Source of the DNA: JACQCE01 sp041484905
Lineage (GTDB): Bacteria > Nitrospirota > Nitrospiria > JACQCE01
Assembly (NCBI GenBank): GCA_041484905.1
Contig: JBGPIL010000110.1
Span: forward strand, 1 to 7,265
Direction: 5' to 3'
Length of the DNA stretch: 7,265 nt
The notes below the pieces were generated by a model. The model did no database searches, was not told where the DNA came from, and was given only the letters and a program-made list of their open reading frames with translations. Both the position numbers and the translations under genes were made by a program. Below, one piece after another: positions 6,452 to 7,265 of the stretch (the stretch's first letter is position 1; each line of letters starts with the position of its first letter).

Positions 6452-6480
6452 AAGATATACCACCATGCCGGGATTGTCAA
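6452..6480 (-). promoter_or_regulatory. Sigma70-like promoter of the fatty-acid cluster
   Basis: On the minus strand a perfect -35 TTGACA (6480-6475) is followed by exactly 17 bases and a -10 TATCTT (6457-6452; 4 of 6 to consensus). Transcription would begin near 6445, giving a leader of about 75 bases to ATG 6371. It is the best promoter candidate I see in the window and lies at the right place to drive ligase, thiolase and the genes beyond. An inverted AGCCAA/TTGGCT pair (6480-6485/6508-6513) abuts the -35 box on its upstream side; whether a regulator binds there is unknown. Confidence 0.6.
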
Positions 6481-6525
6481 GCCAACTCCATGTTTTCTGA
6501 TGGGAATTTGGCTGGCTGGTTATTA

Positions 6526-6559
6526 AAGTCAGGGGGAGCGGCACCGCTCCCCCTGATTT
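6526..6559 (-). terminator. Strong stem-loop upstream of the ligase promoter, possible terminator
   Basis: CAGGGGGAGCG (6530-6540) pairs perfectly with CGCTCCCCCTG (6545-6555) around a 4-base loop. AAGT/ATTT lengthens the stem to 15 pairs, including one G-T (G-U in RNA). On the minus strand the stem is followed by a short T-rich tail (ACTTTAAT). It could end transcripts from the RAM-domain gene before the ligase promoter. The tail is weak, and the same stem type recurs four more times nearby, so it may be only another copy of the repeat. Confidence 0.4.
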
Positions 6560-6663
6560 ATTTATCAGTGGGGGCCCGTGCGGTGCAGTCGCTCCTCCGA
6601 TGCCCCCATACCCCCGGCCCCACCGCCATACGCTACGTTACACTTGTAAATCCGATGGGGGTT
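6556..6663. other. Gene-free GC-rich spacer with repeat remnants
   Basis: No gene is visible here. TGGGGGC (6569-6575) and GCCCCCA (6602-6608) are inverted repeats with a 26-base loop. The part from 6621 (ACCGCCATACGC, then ATCCGATGGGGG ending at 6661 after the line break) is repeated in longer form from about 6774 (CCGCCATCGCCCATACGC, then ATCCGATGGGGG at 6809-6820). Each is followed by a GGGGGAGA stem-loop, so this looks like one unit of a degenerate tandem pair. The whole interval 6372-6886 carries no convincing gene on either strand. Confidence 0.5.
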
Positions 6664-6693
6664 ATCAGGGGGAGAACGGAATCTCCACCTGAT
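6664..6693. repeat. GGGGAG-type stem-loop, array member 2
   Basis: Arms 6664-6675 (ATCAGGGGGAGA) and 6682-6693 (TCTCCACCTGAT) pair at 11 of 12 positions around a 6-base loop. The outer ATCAGG/CCTGAT pairs differ from those of its neighbours. Confidence 0.65.
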
Positions 6694-6708
6694 TTCAATA
6701 ACGGATTA

Positions 6709-6739
6709 TCAAGGGGAGCGGCGGAAGGCTCCCCGTTGA
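6709..6739. repeat. GGGGAG-type stem-loop, array member 3
   Basis: TCAA-GGGGAGC (6709-6719) pairs with GCTCCCC-G-TTGA (6728-6739): 11 pairs with one bulged G and an 8-base loop. Same core as its neighbours, different outer pairs. Confidence 0.6.
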
Positions 6740-6741
6740 AA

Positions 6742-6771
6742 GTTAGGGGGAGATGCTCCTCTCCCCCTAAC
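6742..6771. repeat. GGGGAG-type stem-loop, array member 4 (perfect)
   Basis: GTTAGGGGGAGA (6742-6753) and TCTCCCCCTAAC (6760-6771) form a perfect 12-bp stem with loop TGCTCC. It lies directly before the CATCGCCCATACGC motif (6778-6791) that is shared with the gap at 3410-3423. Confidence 0.7.
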
Positions 6772-6777
6772 AACCGC

Positions 6778-6881
6778 CATCGCCCATACGCAGGGCTCAG
6801 AAGTGTACATCCGATGGGGGTGCGGGGGAGAAAGCGGCTCTCTCCCCCGACTTGAGCGAGCGCCCTAGGGACGCTCGCGGA
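6778..6881 (-). repeat. Composite stem-loop element, copy 3 (inverted relative to copies 1 and 2)
   Basis: Begins 6 bases after the RAM-domain stop codon. Read on the minus strand: TCCGC, stem GCGAGCG/CGCTCGC (6878-6872 with 6862-6856) around TCCCTAGGG, then CTCGCTCAAG (6861-6852), the hairpin CGGGGGAGA/TCTCCCCCG (6849-6841 with 6831-6823), and CACCCCCATCG. This is the same order as copy 2 on the plus strand. Past CCCCCATCG the copies diverge: here the 14-mer CATCGCCCATACGC is present at 6778-6791 in plus orientation, so inverted relative to copy 2, with CCATCG/CGATGG (6777-6782/6813-6818) flanking that part. Confidence 0.6.
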
Positions 6882-6886
6882 AAAAA

Positions 6887-7120
6887 TTAACTCAGGACCA
6901 GGCAGGTGACGGTCTGGGTCACGCCGTCGATCGCGCGGATTTTTGAGAGAATCAATTCGCCGAGACTTTGGAATGACTCGGTCTCCACATGCACGATGAT
7001 GTCATACGCGCCCGTCACCGTGTAGACGGCCTTGACCCCGGCGAACCGCTGGATGGTGGTGTGGACGCTCCGGGTATGATCGCCCGAAACGCTGATAAAG
7101 ACAAACGCTCCCTGTGCCAT
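6887..7120 (-). CDS. Stand-alone Lrp/AsnC ligand-binding (RAM) domain protein
   Basis: 77-residue protein made only of the alpha/beta ligand-binding domain found at the C-terminus of Lrp/AsnC regulators; there is no helix-turn-helix. The features are the first strand AFVFISV (5-11), a helix with a GVKAVYTVTGAYD block (28-40) whose GAYD matches the conserved G-x-YD turn, a second helix (about 51-62) and the final IDGVTQTVTCLVL strand (64-76). Such proteins form dimers and higher oligomers that bind amino acids or other small ligands and may modulate partner proteins; the ligand is not predictable. ATG 7120 is preceded by TGGAGG (7125-7130). The frame is open to ATG 7150, but those 10 residues are unlike the family and that ATG overlaps the stop of the upstream gene. 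It follows the barrel gene by 26 bases, so the two are probably cotranscribed. Confidence 0.9.
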   Translation of the reverse strand: MAQGAFVFISVSGDHTRSVHTTIQRFAGVKAVYTVTGAYDIIVHVETESFQSLGELILSKIRAIDGVTQTVTCLVLS

Positions 7121-7124
7121 CTTG

Positions 7125-7129
7125 CCTCC
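7125..7129 (-). promoter_or_regulatory. RBS (GGAGG) of the RAM-domain gene
   Basis: GGAGG lies 4 bases before ATG 7120 and decides for this start over ATG 7150. Confidence 0.65.
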
Positions 7130-7146
7130 ATTGCTCCCCGGCGCAA

Positions 7147-7265
7147 TCATATTTCAACCCGGAAGCCGAAGAACCAGCTCACATAGAGATCATCGTGAAG
7201 ACCGGTCACGTTGAGCAGCAGCGTGGAGTTCAGAAAGAGATGCCTGGCGACCTCCACATCGATCC
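7147..7265 (-). CDS. C-terminal end of a probable outer-membrane beta-barrel protein (partial)
   Basis: Only the last 38 residues and the stop codon lie in the window. The sequence alternates hydrophobic and polar residues in two stretches, around HLFLNSTLLLNVTG and then LYVSWFFGFRVEI at the very end. The second stretch has hydrophobic residues at every other position up to the last residue, as in the closing strand of outer-membrane barrels, although the final residue is Ile instead of the more usual Phe. The frame is fixed by continuity to the right edge and by TGA at 7149-7147, which overlaps a non-used ATG. Which barrel family it belongs to cannot be told from this fragment. It is on the same strand as the RAM-domain gene, 26 bases upstream of it. 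Confidence 0.55.
   Translation of the reverse strand, partial: IDVEVARHLFLNSTLLLNVTGLHDDLYVSWFFGFRVEI

Noticed and set aside
6526..6849. CRISPR-like array
   Set aside because: The repeated stems differ in sequence, are unevenly spaced and lack constant-length spacers. No cas gene is nearby.
6490..6855. Plus-strand open frame of 121 codons in the hairpin region
   Set aside because: It runs through the inverted and tandem repeats, has no RBS or protein-like pattern, and is explained by the repeat content.
6881..6889. T-run next to a stem after the RAM-domain gene as an intrinsic terminator
   Set aside because: On the minus strand the six T residues come before the stem, not after it, so the order is wrong for a terminator.

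Overview
The window is a GC-rich bacterial chromosome segment in which every supported gene lies on the minus strand, so it reads from right to left. It holds a fatty-acid activation and beta-oxidation cluster. In transcription order, the right edge has the C-terminal end of a probable outer-membrane beta-barrel protein and a stand-alone Lrp/AsnC-type ligand-binding (RAM) domain protein. A 515-base gene-free stretch rich in stem-loops follows. Then come a long-chain acyl-CoA ligase (FadD type), a thiolase, a small four-helix membrane protein, a 3-hydroxyacyl-CoA dehydrogenase with a doubled C-terminal domain, an enoyl-CoA hydratase, and a patatin-like lipase cut by the left edge.

The catalytic genes fit together. 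The patatin-like hydrolase could release fatty acids from lipids. The ligase makes acyl-CoA. The hydratase and dehydrogenase carry out the two middle steps of the beta-oxidation spiral, and the thiolase cleaves the 3-ketoacyl-CoA. Hydratase and dehydrogenase are separate polypeptides here, and the dehydrogenase has the size and layout of the C-terminal half of FadB. No acyl-CoA dehydrogenase or electron-transfer flavoprotein is in the window, so the first oxidation must be encoded elsewhere. A sigma70-like promoter (TTGACA, 17-base spacer, TATCTT) lies in front of the ligase gene and could drive the whole set. The ligase stop and thiolase start are 2 bases apart, but the later gaps are 90-195 bases and carry inverted repeats.

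The least ordinary part is non-coding. Three related composite elements occur, each with a TCCGC end, a small stem, CTCGCTCAAG, then a G-rich/C-rich hairpin. Two lie just upstream of the ribosome binding sites of the dehydrogenase and the membrane-protein gene. The third lies in opposite orientation directly after the RAM-domain gene, so copies 2 and 3 bracket the ligase-thiolase pair as inverted repeats. Paired arms differ between copies in matching ways, which suggests selection for, or spread of, a folded structure. A run of further GGGGAG stem-loops fills the gap upstream of the ligase promoter.

The organism cannot be named from this sequence alone. The high GC content, the barrel C-terminus (Gram-negative envelope) and the stand-alone RAM protein would suit a Nitrospira-like or other deep-branching Gram-negative lineage; this is a weak inference. 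The coding part is conventional metabolism, and I see no defence, CRISPR, phage or transposase genes.
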